Origin: Platycnemis pennipes
Taxonomy: Eukaryota; Arthropoda; Insecta; Odonata; Platycnemididae
Length of the DNA stretch: 64,000 nt
Direction of reading: 5' to 3'
Assembly: GCA_933228895.1 (NCBI GenBank)
Contig: OW121853.1
Coordinates: 125,756,133 to 125,820,132 of the forward strand
The notes beneath the pieces were generated by a model. The model did no database searches. It saw only the letters and a program-made list of their open reading frames with translations, and was not told the origin of the DNA. The translations under genes and the position numbers were made by a program. Below, one piece after another: positions 34,165 to 45,568 of the stretch. Position 1 is the first letter of the stretch. Each line of letters begins with the position of its first letter.

Positions 34165-34215
34165 TCATCCTGCTGGACGACAGTTTTGCCGGCATTCCAG
34201 TCGGCATCTTCAGGT
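34165..34215 (-). ncRNA. hammerhead-like motif, degenerate
   Basis: On minus: CTGAAGA (34213-34207), a segment that can form a GCC/GGC stem, then AAAAC (34187-34183) followed by TGTC. The order fits a hammerhead core except for A in place of G in GAAAC. Probably a relic of a Penelope-like 3' region; activity is not expected with this change. Confidence 0.35.
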
Positions 34216-34984
34216 CCGAAGTGAAAATGTCTGTGTTTGTTCAGCGATAGCAGGAAGAGAATACTGCTCGCCATGTATAAACCATGTGAAGTCAGAATGA
34301 TATGTGTTCATACCATGAGTTTTTCTATTTTTATTAAAATATTTTTCCAAAAAAGTTGACTCTGAATAAGTCTTATATAAATTGGTTGACCTATTACTGC
34401 CAAGGGTGATGGCAGGGGAGCAAGGACTAAAGTCATAATGGAGTATCTCTGCAATTAAATGGAAAAGTAGATAGAAGGGTAATAACTATAGAGCAGGTGG
34501 TTTTCAACCTTTTCTGGCTTGCGTACCTCTTGGCAGACACTTTCCAACACCTTTATCCCTTAAGGGATACAGGTGATGGAATTTATGCACTAAAATGTTT
34601 GTAGATTTTAGAAGTTCCGACACTACTCCACTTTTTCATTTTCCACCACTGACTTAGTGGAACAGATCATATTCCAACTCCAAGCATATTTAGGAAAAGG
34701 TTGATACATCATGAGAAGGAAAAAAAATTAATTGGAAGTGTCTCTGGTAGGAAAAACTAATGGGAAGAGTTGGAATTCTGTTTTTACAAGGGAAGGGTCT
34801 GGACTGAATTACGAGAGTATGGGGTAGAACCATAGAGCTTACGGGTACCTAAGGTAAGCTATATGGGTAGAAAAAATTATGTTAATGGCGAGAAAGTAAT
34901 TGAGCATCGAAGATGTCCTTTTGTTACGATAAACACCAACAGATGTTGGAACATATCTGGCTGAGACACGGAATTAAGAACAAC

Positions 34985-35385
34985 AGTGTTTCAAAAGAGA
35001 TGCTGCATTAAGTACAAGTGAGTTTCAACGCACTTCAAGGTAGTTAAAAGACACTTAAAAACAAGAAAGTTCAACAGAGCTATTTTCAAGAGAGATCAAG
35101 ACAGATTTCAAGAGAGTTTCAACAGTGAAATGATGGTGAATTGAGTACACGTGAGTTTCAATGCACTTCAAGGTAGTTGCAAGACACTTAAAAACAAGGC
35201 AGTTCAACAGAGCTATTTTCAAGAGAGATCAAGACAGATTTCAAGAGAGATTCAACAGGGTTAAATGCTTGTGCCCAAGGAACAAGAGAGATCAACAGAG
35301 TTCAAGTTGGTTTCAACAAAGTTTAGAGCATTTCATCACAGTTTCAACACCGGTTCAAGGGACTTTCAACACATTTCGTTTTATA
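34985..35385. repeat. repeat block with a 133 bp tandem duplication
   Basis: The stretch beginning AGTTTCAACGCACTTCAAGG at 35021 recurs at 35154 with few changes over about 110 bases, and both contain TTTCAAGAGAG / TTCAACAG motifs that continue degenerately to 35385. The motif matches the minisatellite at 32755-32995 in opposite orientation. Confidence 0.7.
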
Positions 35386-35699
35386 TGGGTACATAAAGAG
35401 AAAGTATGTGAGAGGAACCATAAAAAATATAACATATCATGAGCTTGAAAAATATTTGCAAAGAGTGTCGATTAGCATCACATCAACTGTAGGACATTAA
35501 AAAAACTGATGGTCATTGAAAGGAATCTAGAATGTATACATATATGCCTACATAATTAATATTTCCTCATATATTCCATGGATATGTATATATATCAACA
35601 GCGTCTTATATCGTAAGTACTCTAATCACGTGTTTATAAGCCGTTCAATAGCATTTATAACATAGTAGACATACGTTAGACGAAGGCTATAATTCTCAC

Positions 35700-35796
35700 C
35701 GGTTTCACTGCTATCTGTGGCCTCAAAGCAAAACAGTAACGCAAAAGCCCACCTCCGCATGACCAAAGCATGATGGCAAGAATCACAATACCAGCC
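35700..35796 (-). CDS. WBP1/VOPP1-like membrane protein, exon 3 (transmembrane segment)
   Basis: A 97-base exon: acceptor TTTTCTTGTTTCAG, donor CCG|GTGAGA. The first base completes the Trp codon begun in exon 2. The peptide AGIVILAIMLWSCGGGLLRY, then CFALRPQIAVKP, is a hydrophobic membrane span with glycine/cysteine, followed by an arginine-bearing stop-transfer edge, as in WBP1/VOPP1 proteins where the span directly follows the LW.FW motif. It ends in phase 0, matching exon 4. Confidence 0.75.
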
Positions 35797-35872
35797 CTGA
35801 AACAAGAAAATACTGAAAAAATATGCACGAGCACTTACTACTCCAAACTATGCATGTATGGTATCTACTAAC

Positions 35873-35973
35873 CAGAAATACCAAAGACTGTAAACTGAGT
35901 TACAGCAATAATTATCTCCGCAGCAATATTCATCTGGACCACACAAATTCCATTCACAATAATATGCCAAGGC
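35873..35973 (-). CDS. WBP1/VOPP1-like membrane protein, exon 2 (cysteine-rich ectodomain)
   Basis: A 101-base exon: acceptor TTTAATTCCTTAG, donor TG|GTTAGT, phase 0 in and phase 2 out. The peptide ([29 protein letters not shown]) has the diagnostic pattern C...C....CCG..CC....Y.LWYFW of the WBP1/WBP1L/VOPP1 extracellular domain. This is the strongest single indication of the family; eight-odd residues of exact pattern plus six cysteines in so short a peptide are unlikely by chance. Confidence 0.78.
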
Positions 35974-36080
35974 CTAAGGAATTAAATTCATGTTTATTCT
36001 CAATTATTCATAAATGTATACAATGTTATTAGCCATAGTGAAAAAGCCGAAATTAAATGGCGGAGTTTTTCAATACTTAC

Positions 36081-36146
36081 TATGCCGAATAAGAATGATA
36101 ATAAAATTGTAACGACTGCGAAGGTAGAAAACACGGAGCGTGCCAT
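36081..36146 (-). CDS. WBP1/VOPP1-like membrane protein, exon 1 (start and signal peptide)
   Basis: Start ATG at 36146-36144 (context TTATCCATGG), then 22 codons MARSVFSTFAVVTILLSF plus LFGI ending at a consensus donor ATA|GTAAGT. The peptide is a classical signal sequence: one arginine, then a long hydrophobic core. With exons 2-5 it builds a 168-residue type I membrane protein (human VOPP1 is of similar length): signal peptide, cysteine-rich ectodomain, one membrane span, PPxY tail. Family members act at endolysosomal or Golgi membranes as adaptors for WW-domain proteins. All four junctions keep phase (0, 2, 0, 0). The gene spans 18 kb, with introns 1 and 2 of only about 107 and 76 bases, and large, transposon-filled introns 3 and 4. 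WBP1, WBP1L and VOPP1 cannot be told apart here. Confidence 0.72.
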
Positions 36147-37194
36147 GGATAAACTTCTTTCATTTCATCTGGGACAGACAACTGATTCTTGATTAGTTTA
36201 AAGAATTAGTGAATAGGTCAGTATCAATGATACTCTGCACAGTCAACCTCACTCAATACATTTAAAAAAAACGTTCATTAAGTAAAATGCAAGGGTTTTC
36301 TATTGATCCATCATTGCCAAAGGCAATACAACAATTAATGCAACTTCATCGATAGTTCAACAGGAATAACTTCAATAACCCAATCAAACCCTTGACCCGT
36401 AAAATTTGATCAGCTGTTGATGAAGGCTAGACAACACATAATTTTACAAAAAACTATGTATTTCTATGCATAACGAAATAGAACTGGAATAGCTGATTTA
36501 AATACATACAAATTCGGAATTATACCTTGTTAATATAGCAGAGGTATAACAGAGTGTGTCATCTAGATTCTTCTCGATGACACATGAAGTTTTGTTATGT
36601 TGGTTAAAAACATGGAAATTACTTTCGCATTCCACTACTCCTTTGATTTTTCTTCAGGGTCAGGCGGGAAATTAACTTCCATTTTCTCATGGTCTCGATG
36701 CTACGCACAATATTTGCTATTGTTACATCGTGATCTGAAATTATATAGTGCTTAAATTCAAATTTAATTATTTCACAAAGATCTATGCGTAAAAACACGG
36801 ATATATATCAGCGTTTGTTTTTTTGTGCGCCTTGCAGATATAATGGGAACATGATCAGAGCATTATCAGGGTAAGAGAGCGTGCATGTATACGATTTTCA
36901 CACAAAATTTAACTGAAAAAAGTATTGTGCAACAAGTAATTTGTATTGCTCAATTGAGACTAGCCTCAATATTATCATAAGCCTTCTACCGCGCACTGAA
37001 GATTAATAGACAAGAAATGCATCACAGGCAGCATTACTGTTTGATTTAAACGCAAATTTTAATTTAAATGGTTTACCATTGAAATAATATCAATTAAGTT
37101 AATTCGAAACGGTTTTTAATATTTTACCCATGAAATGAATACGTGTAAATGATAGAAGGAAAGTAACCATTTAATCTTTTAAAATTAGCCTTGC
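36147..37194. other. upstream region of the WBP1/VOPP1-like gene
   Basis: About 1 kb of AT-rich DNA between the start codon (36146) and the minisatellite. It would contain the promoter and any 5' UTR, but no clear TATA box or initiator was singled out. Confidence 0.4.
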
Positions 37195-40075
37195 GAATAT
37201 GGGGGCATTTGGGCCTGAGGGCATTTAGTTAAGAGGGAATGGGAGCATGAGGGCATTTGGGCATGAGGGCATTAAGACATTTGGGCATGGGGGCCACGGG
37301 GTATTTGGGCATGAGGGTATGAGGGCATTTGGGCAAGGGGGGCATTTGGGCCTGAGGGCATTTAGTTAAGAGGGAATGGGAGCATGAGGGCATTTGGGCA
37401 TGGGGGCATTTAGGCATGCGGGAATTTGGGCATAGGGGCATTGGGACTTTGGGGCCTGAGGGCATTTGGGCATAGGTCAATGGGGGCATTAGGGCATTTG
37501 GCATGGGGGCATTTGGGTAACAGGGCATTTGTGCATATGGGCATGGGGTAAGAGGGCATTTGGGCATGAGCGCATTTGGATAAGAGGGAATTGGGGCATG
37601 AGGGCATTTGGGCATGGGGGCATTTTGGCATGAGGGCATTTTGGCATAAGGGCATTTGGGCATGAAGGCATTTGAGCATGGGGCAATTTGAGCATAAGAG
37701 CATTGGGACATTTGGGCATGTGGGCATGGGTGCATTTGGGCATGGGGTCATTTGGGCAAGAGTGCATCGTGGCATTTGGGTGTGAGTGCATGAAGGCATT
37801 TGGGGATGAGGGCATTTGGGATGAGGGCTATTGGGCATTAGAGAATGGGAACGTTTGGGCATGGGAGCTAGAGGGCATGGGAGTGTATGGGCATGAGGGG
37901 GTTTGGGCATGGGGGCATAAGGGCCTTTAGGCATGAGGTCATGGGGGCATTTGGGCGTAAGGTCATGAGGACATATGGGCATGGGGGTATTTTGTCATGA
38001 GGGCATGATGGCATTTCGGCATGTGGGAATTTAAGCATTAGGGCATAAGGGCATGGGGGTATTTGGGCACGAGGGCATTGGGGAATTTGGGCATGAGCGC
38101 ATTTAGCATGGTGGCATTTTGGCATAAGTGCATTTGGGCAAGAGTTCATGAGGGCATTTGGGCATAAGGGCACATGTGTGAATGGCATGGGTACATTTGG
38201 GCATGGGGGCATTTGGACATGGGTGCATGTGGGCATGATGGCATATAGGGTTTGGGCATGGGAGCATGTGTCATTTGGGCATGGGAGCATTTGGTCATCG
38301 GGGCATAGAGGCATTTGGGCAAGGGGGCTTTAGGGCATTTGGGCACCGGGGCTTTAGGGCATTCGGGCAAGGGGGAATTGTGGCAAGGGGGCATTTGTGC
38401 ACGTGGGCATTTGGGCATGGTGTCATTTGGGCAAGGGTCTTTTTGTGCATGGGTGCATTATGGCATGTGGGCATGGGGGCATTGTGGTTTGGGGGCATTT
38501 GGCCATGGTGATATTCGGGTATGGGTGCATTATGGCACTTGGGCTTGGGGGCATTTGGGAGTGGGGACATTGCTGGAATTGTGCATAGAGGCATTATGTC
38601 ATTTGGGCATGGGGTCTTGGGGGCATGTGGTCATGGGGGCATATGGGCATGTAGGCATTTTCGCATGGTGGCAATTTGGGCATTGGGGTATTTGGGCATG
38701 GGGGTATTTGGCTTGTGGACATTGGGTCAATGGGGCATGGGGTCATGGCGGCCTTTGTTCACGGGGGCTTTTGGGCATGGGGGCATGGTGGCTTTGGGGC
38801 ATTTGGGCATGGGTGCATGGTGGCATTTGGGATTGGGTGCATTTTGGCATTCGGGGATGGGGACATTTGGTAATTGGGTCATTGGGCATTTGGGATAAGA
38901 GCATTGGTATATGGGGACATTAGGGCATTTGGGGATGGGAGCATTGGTGCATGACGGAATTTGTGTATTTGGGGATGGTGGCAATGAGGTATGAAGGTAT
39001 TGGTGCATGGGAGCATTGGGGAATGCGGTCATTTGTGCGAATTGGAGCATTTGGGGGTGGGTCATTGGGGCATGGGGGCCTTGGGTTATTTGGGGTAGGA
39101 GGCATGCGTGCATGGGACATTGGGGCTTTTGGGGATGAGGGCATCAGTGTTTTAGAGGATGGAAGAATTGGTGCATTGGGCATTAGGTATAATTGGAATG
39201 GGGGCATTAGGGCAATTACAGGAATGATGCATTTGGGAATATGGGCATTGAGGCTTTTGGGGACGGGGACATTGGGCAATTAGAGGATAGATTCATTGGG
39301 GTATTGGTGCATGTGGGGAATGGGGCATTTGGTCATGTGGGGATTGGGTAAGTTGGAGATGGGGGCATTTGGACATGGGAGGATTGGGACATTCTGGGAA
39401 ATGGAGGATCGGGGCATTCTGGGAAAGTGGTACTTATGCATTAGGAGATGGGGCATTGTTGCATGAGGGCATAAGAGAATTTGGGGATGTGGGCATTGGG
39501 TCATGGGAGCATTTGGGCATGTGGGTATTGGGCAGTTGGAGAAGGAGGCATCGGGGCTCTTGAGGATGGGCAATTGGGCGTGGGGGCATTTAGGCATGGG
39601 GCATTTGGGGTTGGAGGCATGTGGGCATGGGACATATGGGGATGGGGGCATTGGGGTATTAGGGGAATGAGGTATTGGTGTATTGGGCATTAGGGATTTT
39701 GGGGTTGGGGGCATTAGGGCCTTTAGAGGATGGGTGCATTTGGGAATGGGGGCATTGGGCAATTAGAGGATGAATGCATTGGGGTATTGGGGCATTTGGG
39801 GATGAGGGCATTTGGTCATGGGAGGATTGGGGCATTCTGGGAAAGGGTACTTGCGCATTAGGAGATGGGGCATTTGGGGATTGGGGAATAAGCAAGAGGC
39901 TTGGGGCATAAGGGCAAGAGTGTATTTGGGGAACGGGCATTTGATGGGGGCATTGGGGCATGGGGCATTTTGGAATGGGGGAATTTGGGCATGGGGACAT
40001 AGGGGTAGATGGGGATAGGAGCATTTTGGCATTTGCGCATGTGGGCATTGAGGAAGTTGGGGAAGGGGGCATGGT
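37195..40075. repeat. G-rich minisatellite, GGGCATTTGGGCATGA-type units
   Basis: About 2.9 kb of degenerate repeats built from 7-9 base half-units (GGGCATTT, GGGCATGA/G), most regular at 37.2-38.4 kb and increasingly diverged (GGGGATGGGGGCATT, AATTAGAGGATG) to the right. G is concentrated on plus. Because the units rarely contain stops, long frames appear on both strands (Met/Pro/Cys-rich on minus, Gly/Trp/His-rich on plus); these are repeat artefacts. Confidence 0.95.
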
Positions 40076-40835
40076 GACGGGGGACAGGTGGAGGGGGTTA
40101 CAGGGGGAACTTGGTGATGGGTGACAGGTGGTGTGGGGGTGGATATAGGGGGAAAGGGGTCAGCAGGAGGGGGAACATGGTGACGGAGGACAGGGGGAGT
40201 CGGATACAGGGGGACAGGGGAATATGGTGACGGGGGACAGGGGGAGGGCAATACAGGGGTCAGGGGGATGGGGAACATGGTACATGGGAGGATGTTCAGG
40301 GGGACAAACGGACAGGGGACATTGGAACATGGTGACGGGGTACAGGAGGACGGGGATACAGGGGGAAACGGGAACAGGGGGAGGGGGATACAGGAGGAAA
40401 GTGGTTTAGGGTACATGGTGGTGGGGGACAGGGAGAGGGGGTTACAGTGTGACAGGGAGAGGGGAATACTGGCCGGAAGGAGGGGGAGACATGGTGACAG
40501 GGGAAAGGGGGAGGGAAACATCGTGAGGGGAATACAGGGGACAGGGGGTCATGTGGATCGGGGGAAAGGGGGAGGGGGATACAGGGGAACAGGGTGAGGG
40601 GGAAAGGGGGACGAGGTTTCAGGGGGACACGGGAGGGGGATACAGGGGGGAAGGGGGGGATATAGGGGGAAAGGGCGACAAGCGGAGGGGGAACATGGTG
40701 ACGGTGGACAGGAAGAGGGAGAACCTTGGGGACAGGAGGGGAAAATGATGACAGGGATAGGAGGGGGATACAGTGGGACAGTACAAAGGAACATGGTGAC
40801 GGGGGACAGGGGAAGGGGATACTGGGGGATCTGTC
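40076..40835. repeat. G-rich minisatellite, GGGGGACAGGGGGA-type units
   Basis: About 760 bases of units such as GGGGGATACAGGGGGACAGG and AACATGGTGACGG, directly continuing the previous array. Runs of four to six G at short spacing give strong G-quadruplex potential on plus. It ends within about 25 bases of a splice-donor-like site at 40858. Confidence 0.95.
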
Positions 40836-40858
40836 ACGTAACCGGTATTTGCACATAC

Positions 40859-41093
40859 CTCCGCCACAGTTAGCAATTGAAGACGCGTTTGCCCCGAAGG
40901 AGGTCCAGGTTGATTTTCATTCCTAATCGTATGAGAAACGTTGATGTCCAAGTCGGTTGGTTCCTCGTCGGTTGAGTTTTCTCGAGATGTAGCGGAAAAA
41001 AATTCTTGATGCTCAATTTTTATCTCTTGAAGAATGAAAGATTTTGAGTCGACGCTCTCCGACGATCCTCTTCTGTGGTTTTCCTATAATCGT
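40859..41093 (-). CDS. candidate coding exon, unidentified
   Basis: On minus an open stretch of about 78 codons ends at a strong donor-like GCGGAG|GTATGT. The peptide looks like ordinary acidic, non-repetitive protein (ENSTDEEPTDLDINVSHTIR, then PGPPSGQTRLQLLTVAE). The upper limit is set by an in-frame stop at 41096-41094; the real exon start is unknown and no in-frame ATG is present, so it would be an internal exon. No family recognised. The overlapping 69-codon plus frame (41034-41243) is an alternative. Confidence 0.35.
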
Positions 41094-41581
41094 CGAGTTT
41101 CCGAGGCATCCAATCCACCAGATACCACTTTCATTTTGTCATTTGATCCCTCAAAAATGCCGCTTCATTTGGGAGAACTTTATTCTCTTTCTAAATTTAC
41201 ACTCGCTAATTCTTTAGCTCTGGCACGCACAAATATTACATAGTTTCTGGGATTCATTTAAAAATATATTAATTTTGTCGATTGTCGATTGGCGCCTTTG
41301 GTAGGCTTGCTTGCTTTTTTTCTTAAGCCGTAGTACGTCGTATGGTACCGAATAATCATTTTAATCACACCACGTTCCGGAATGATTGGAATAGAGGTGC
41401 GTCTCCCAAGTTTGGACACTTTTTTCGTTACCAGACTACTTGACAAACCGTAGGCTCCCTTCCGGCGCTTTCGTATCTCAACATGTCGCGAACATAAAAA
41501 AAATATTTTAACACTTCTTTAGAAGTCGGTAACGTCAATTCGTTTATGTCGACGAGACAGGAAAAAAGGTTATAGTGTGTA

Positions 41582-42936
41582 GGGTTATATTAATTTCAAA
41601 TAATCCTTCCGTAATTGTTATTCGCTGGAAATTGCTTAATTATCTAATAGATAATTGTTAGACCTACGACGGAAGATGCATATCCATGATGAATTTTGTT
41701 GCGTTCATGGCGACCAGGCAGGAGGCGCGAGCCGGCAGGAGACGCGGGAGCGGCCTTCAGAGCATTGCGCCGCGACGCTGCTTGGGCGGTGCATAATTAT
41801 GCACGGCCGCACACTAAAAATAGACAATTTGTGGCTTAACGGCTGCAGATACGTACAAATGGACAAAATGTTTGCCCTAAAGGACCGCAACTCGGCAAAA
41901 TCTATAGGGAACCGCTATAAAAACATGACTTTTTCCATTTTCAGCACCCCCCTCCCCATTAATGGCCACGGCGCGAGGGTCTATGGTTGACCTAGGGGCC
42001 CCAAATTTTCCTGGCCTCATTTTGAGTCACTTTGACAACTTTTTCCAGATGGCCAAGTTTCTCCGTGAAAAATCGATTTTCCAATCCGCCCTACTGTAGG
42101 TACTACCTTGAAAATGACACTTAATAGCAAAACCATGATTGGTTTTTGTTGTCTGTGGAGCACAACCAGTGGATTTCTCATTCCAAAACAAATACTGAAA
42201 TTGAGAATTCACCCAATAGTCTTTTTGGTCACTTCTCACTGATGAAATCAGCTGAGATAAAACAAATTCTACATTTTATACTAAATGGGGTCGTTTAAGC
42301 ATATTTTTTATTGCTGAATCTGATGAAGTTTTGAAAATAAAAAGACCCATATTTTTCCATTCGGCAATTAGTACTTCAGTTATAAGCAGATGAAAACTGA
42401 TGTGTTTAACCCTTTTCGGAAGAGTGGGCGTGCAAAGGACTCGTACGTCATCCACTTCGTCCAATCACAATGGGGAAGACACAACTGACACTGCCAATGG
42501 AAGTGGTTGTCAAGACTCCATTTGGATTATTTCGAAAGGCATTGCATATTCGACTTCATGGTTATTTGTAAATAAGCTGATAAACTTCAGCACACTTTTA
42601 GTCACATCAAAATTAATCTGAAAATATTTGCTGTTCAGTTGTTTTGGGTTATTTGCATGATGTGACTGGATCTCTACAGGCAGACCCTCCCCACCCCCCA
42701 CTTCCTTTCCTTAGTCTTTCTTACAGTTCTTCCTTATAACAGTCAAGGAGGGGAGGTGGATGACTTAGATATCCTGCTCGTTCCGTGTGTGTCACATTTT
42801 GATTATTTTAATTTTTCATTTATGAGCGAATGTCTCCGGTTAGAAGATTAATTTTTCACAAAAATATCATATTTTGTTTCCATCTAACATGTTCATATAC
42901 AAATAGCAATTTCAGTTCCCAGTAAACTCCCCCATT
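41582..42936. mobile_element. unclassified repeat element with 16 bp flanking direct repeat
   Basis: AAGGTTATAGTGTGTA occurs at 41566-41581 and 42937-42952, consistent with a target duplication around a 1355 bp insertion. Its right part (42284-42936) is a repeat family also present at 61121-61657. That part starts AATGGGGTCGTTTA and ends TAAACTCCCCCATT, a 14 bp imperfect terminal inverted repeat. The left part has a short GC-rich core (41705-41815). No protein recognised. Confidence 0.5.
42284..42936. repeat. interspersed repeat copy 1 (AATGGGG...CCCCATT family)
   Basis: Aligns by eye with 61121-61657 over its whole length: shared blocks include TATTTTTTATTG, TTTAACCCTTT, CTTCGTCCAATCACAA, AGAAGATTAATTTTT and TTTCCATCTAACA. 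Ends are imperfect inverted repeats. Non-coding. Confidence 0.7.
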
Positions 42937-42994
42937 AAGGTTATAGTGTGTAATCAGCATGAAAAGTGAAAAGCAAAATTAAAATGAGATTGGT

Positions 42995-45568
42995 GTAGTT
43001 AAATGACTTTTATTGGTAGAACACACATTATTACAGAGTGAGTGACATCTACTGTAAACTAGGCCATATAAAAAAATGGGGACCAAATTCCAGTGATACG
43101 GCTTGGAACAAAGGTAATGTATCAAGGATAATAAGCAATGATCAACACTTTCAACGGTAAACATCCACAGATTTTTTGCTCACTATTCTACACTCTCTCA
43201 ATTGGCATTTCGTAGAAAGATATTGACACAGAGCTAGTATGGGGATCCAAATTCTGCAATTTTGAATTTGCACCTTATAATGGATATTCACTTATTCAGC
43301 CACATAGGCAGGGGAAGGTTTTAAAGAACTAATACTAGATTAAATTATATCACATTAGAATGTTACCAGCTTCCAGGCACAGCCTTTAAACTGAATAATA
43401 CACAAAACCAAGAGAACTGATTTTCACATTAAATTAGCATTGTCCACGGCAAAAGGAAGATACATATATCCTAGCGAGAGATCTTCTGAGGCACTCCTAT
43501 CACTTGATGAGACCAGGTCGCCCATAGTTCCCAATTTTATTTACCAGATCAAAATAGAATTCAAAGAAAAATAATTAGGCATACAAATAAACCCCTCAAG
43601 TATGCCCACCCAAATATCAGAACATTTCTCATTTTGCAAGACCAATCACATGCAACTTCACGAAGTAACTTCGTAATGAAGAATAAAATTTTGCTCTGTG
43701 CACTGGTTCTACTGATTCAACCGACTCAAAACTGCAAAGAATCTCAAAAAAAGTGCCACGCTGTCCAAATTGGACACTGAACAGAATGACATGATTTTCC
43801 CAAATAACATAACTGAAACTATAAGAAATCCCATTAATATGAAAACAATTAGCATAAGAAAAGTCTTTGAAACAATTGTTTATGAATGCACAAATAAGGA
43901 AATGGACAACTATTTGAAGATGTCATTCAAGAGAAAATTTTTAAAATAGTGAAAAATATTTTATCATAGAGCTTCCATTGAAATTCCCAGAAAAGAAGAG
44001 ATTCTTCCAACAGCTCTTTTCAGAAGAGAATTAAATGGAACACAGCTTTAGCAAGTCCATCATTATAACAAGAGCTAAGTGTAAACATCACTAAGATTCT
44101 AAAGTATGTATAGGGGTATGCTTCTGGTATTATACGTTAAGGTATCTTAGATTGTGGAATAACAATTCTTGGTGACATTAGCTTTTGAAAGATTAAAATT
44201 TCATTAAAAACAAACATTTGAAACAATGTAAATACATCAGCAGCATTAAAAGTATTTATCTCATTTTCATTGCTGCTAAATCAGCCAAATAAAAACACTA
44301 TAATTCTTCAAATATTTGAACATAAAGGCTGTATGTGAACCTCTGAAAAAAAAAAGTATTTTTAACACAAATATTTATGCCTAATGTTGCAATACCATAT
44401 CAGGAGCAAGAAATGAAAAAGCAGCACCAGCACCTACCACGTGAACACCTTACACAGCAGAACTAAAACAATGAGCCAGAATACAGTAAACAATCTCCCC
44501 AACCAAAGTGCTCGCTCATTCGCAAAGCATGAGCAAAACCTTGGATCAATCTTCAGAGCATATGTACACACATGCACTCACACATACACACATATATATA
44601 TTTAAATTCATATTCATAGAGATATATATTTATTTATATACATAATAACAATTAACTCAACAGATACTCTCTTCAAGTAATATTCCCAATTAATTTCATG
44701 TGTACCAACACGAGAGTGAGCTTAAGGTGTGCCGACCATTCTATTACCACAGTGGACAAAAGCAGTCAATACATGCAAATGAAAAGGACACTAGAAAATG
44801 ACCTCTCCAACATCTCTTCTGCACTAACAATGGAACTTTAAACTGATATTAACTACTTTCTCTTGCATCACTATAATAAACCATTCACAACTAGATATGG
44901 ATTCACATCATGTAAACTTGGTTCATTATTCCTTAGTGGCATTGACAAATATGTACTCATTAATTATTTGGTTTGGCAATGCAGTATCTTTAGGCATCAA
45001 TAGCTTTTCTTAAAATTCTCGCTAGGCATATTTGGGAAAGCTCGTAAGGGACAAGGGTGTTGAACTGACTCGGCTTGGGGGAGAGGGGAGGGCTTCCTTT
45101 GGTGGCGGAGCACAGGAGACGGAGAGAGAGAGAGATGAAAGGTGGGCCCTTCCACAGCATTCCAACAAACATGCCTCCGCAATGCATGCGCAAGGGAATT
45201 TTCTAAATACTTGACTGAGGAGCCACAACTGGTTCCATACCAAGACAATGCTTATTCTCAATCCAATGGCATTGACTTTTACAGGAAACTCACTGATCAC
45301 TACCACCCACAAAATTAAATACAGAAATATGACTGGAGATTTCATATACGTACTTGGGACATTTCACAAATTAATATGCCATGAAACACACTGGGATTCA
45401 CAGCACAGAGCCTGTTACACCTAGAAACTCCCTAAAAACAAAATTGATCTGAATTCCAACGACAACCGGAATGAATGAATGCATTGCGCTCCAACCCGAG
45501 CAGAGGTGTGCGCGCCCATTGCCCCCCCAAACCCCCTCCCACACGCCTCCCTTGCTACCACCAAGCAC
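42995..45568 (-). other. probable 3' UTR of alpha-SNAP
   Basis: Downstream (minus) of the alpha-SNAP stop codon. No transposon sequence was seen over about 2.5 kb, and a canonical AATAAA on minus lies at 43014-43009, just before the repeat element at 42952. It contains an AT-dinucleotide-rich stretch (44590-44650) and a GA-rich stretch (45117-45137). The end of the transcript is inferred. Confidence 0.5.
43009..43014 (-). promoter_or_regulatory. candidate polyadenylation signal of alpha-SNAP
   Basis: AATAAA on minus (CCAATAAAAGTC), the last canonical signal before the repetitive region. Confidence 0.45.

Noticed and set aside
37229..40856. Many long open frames (100-252 codons) with Met/Pro/Cys or Gly/Trp/His repeats
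   Set aside because: They arise because minisatellite units rarely contain stops; frames are open on both strands and several phases, with no domain or start context.
45022..45345. 107-codon minus frame starting with a signal-like peptide
   Set aside because: Lies in the probable 3' UTR of alpha-SNAP; the frame runs into low-complexity sequence with no recognised domain.
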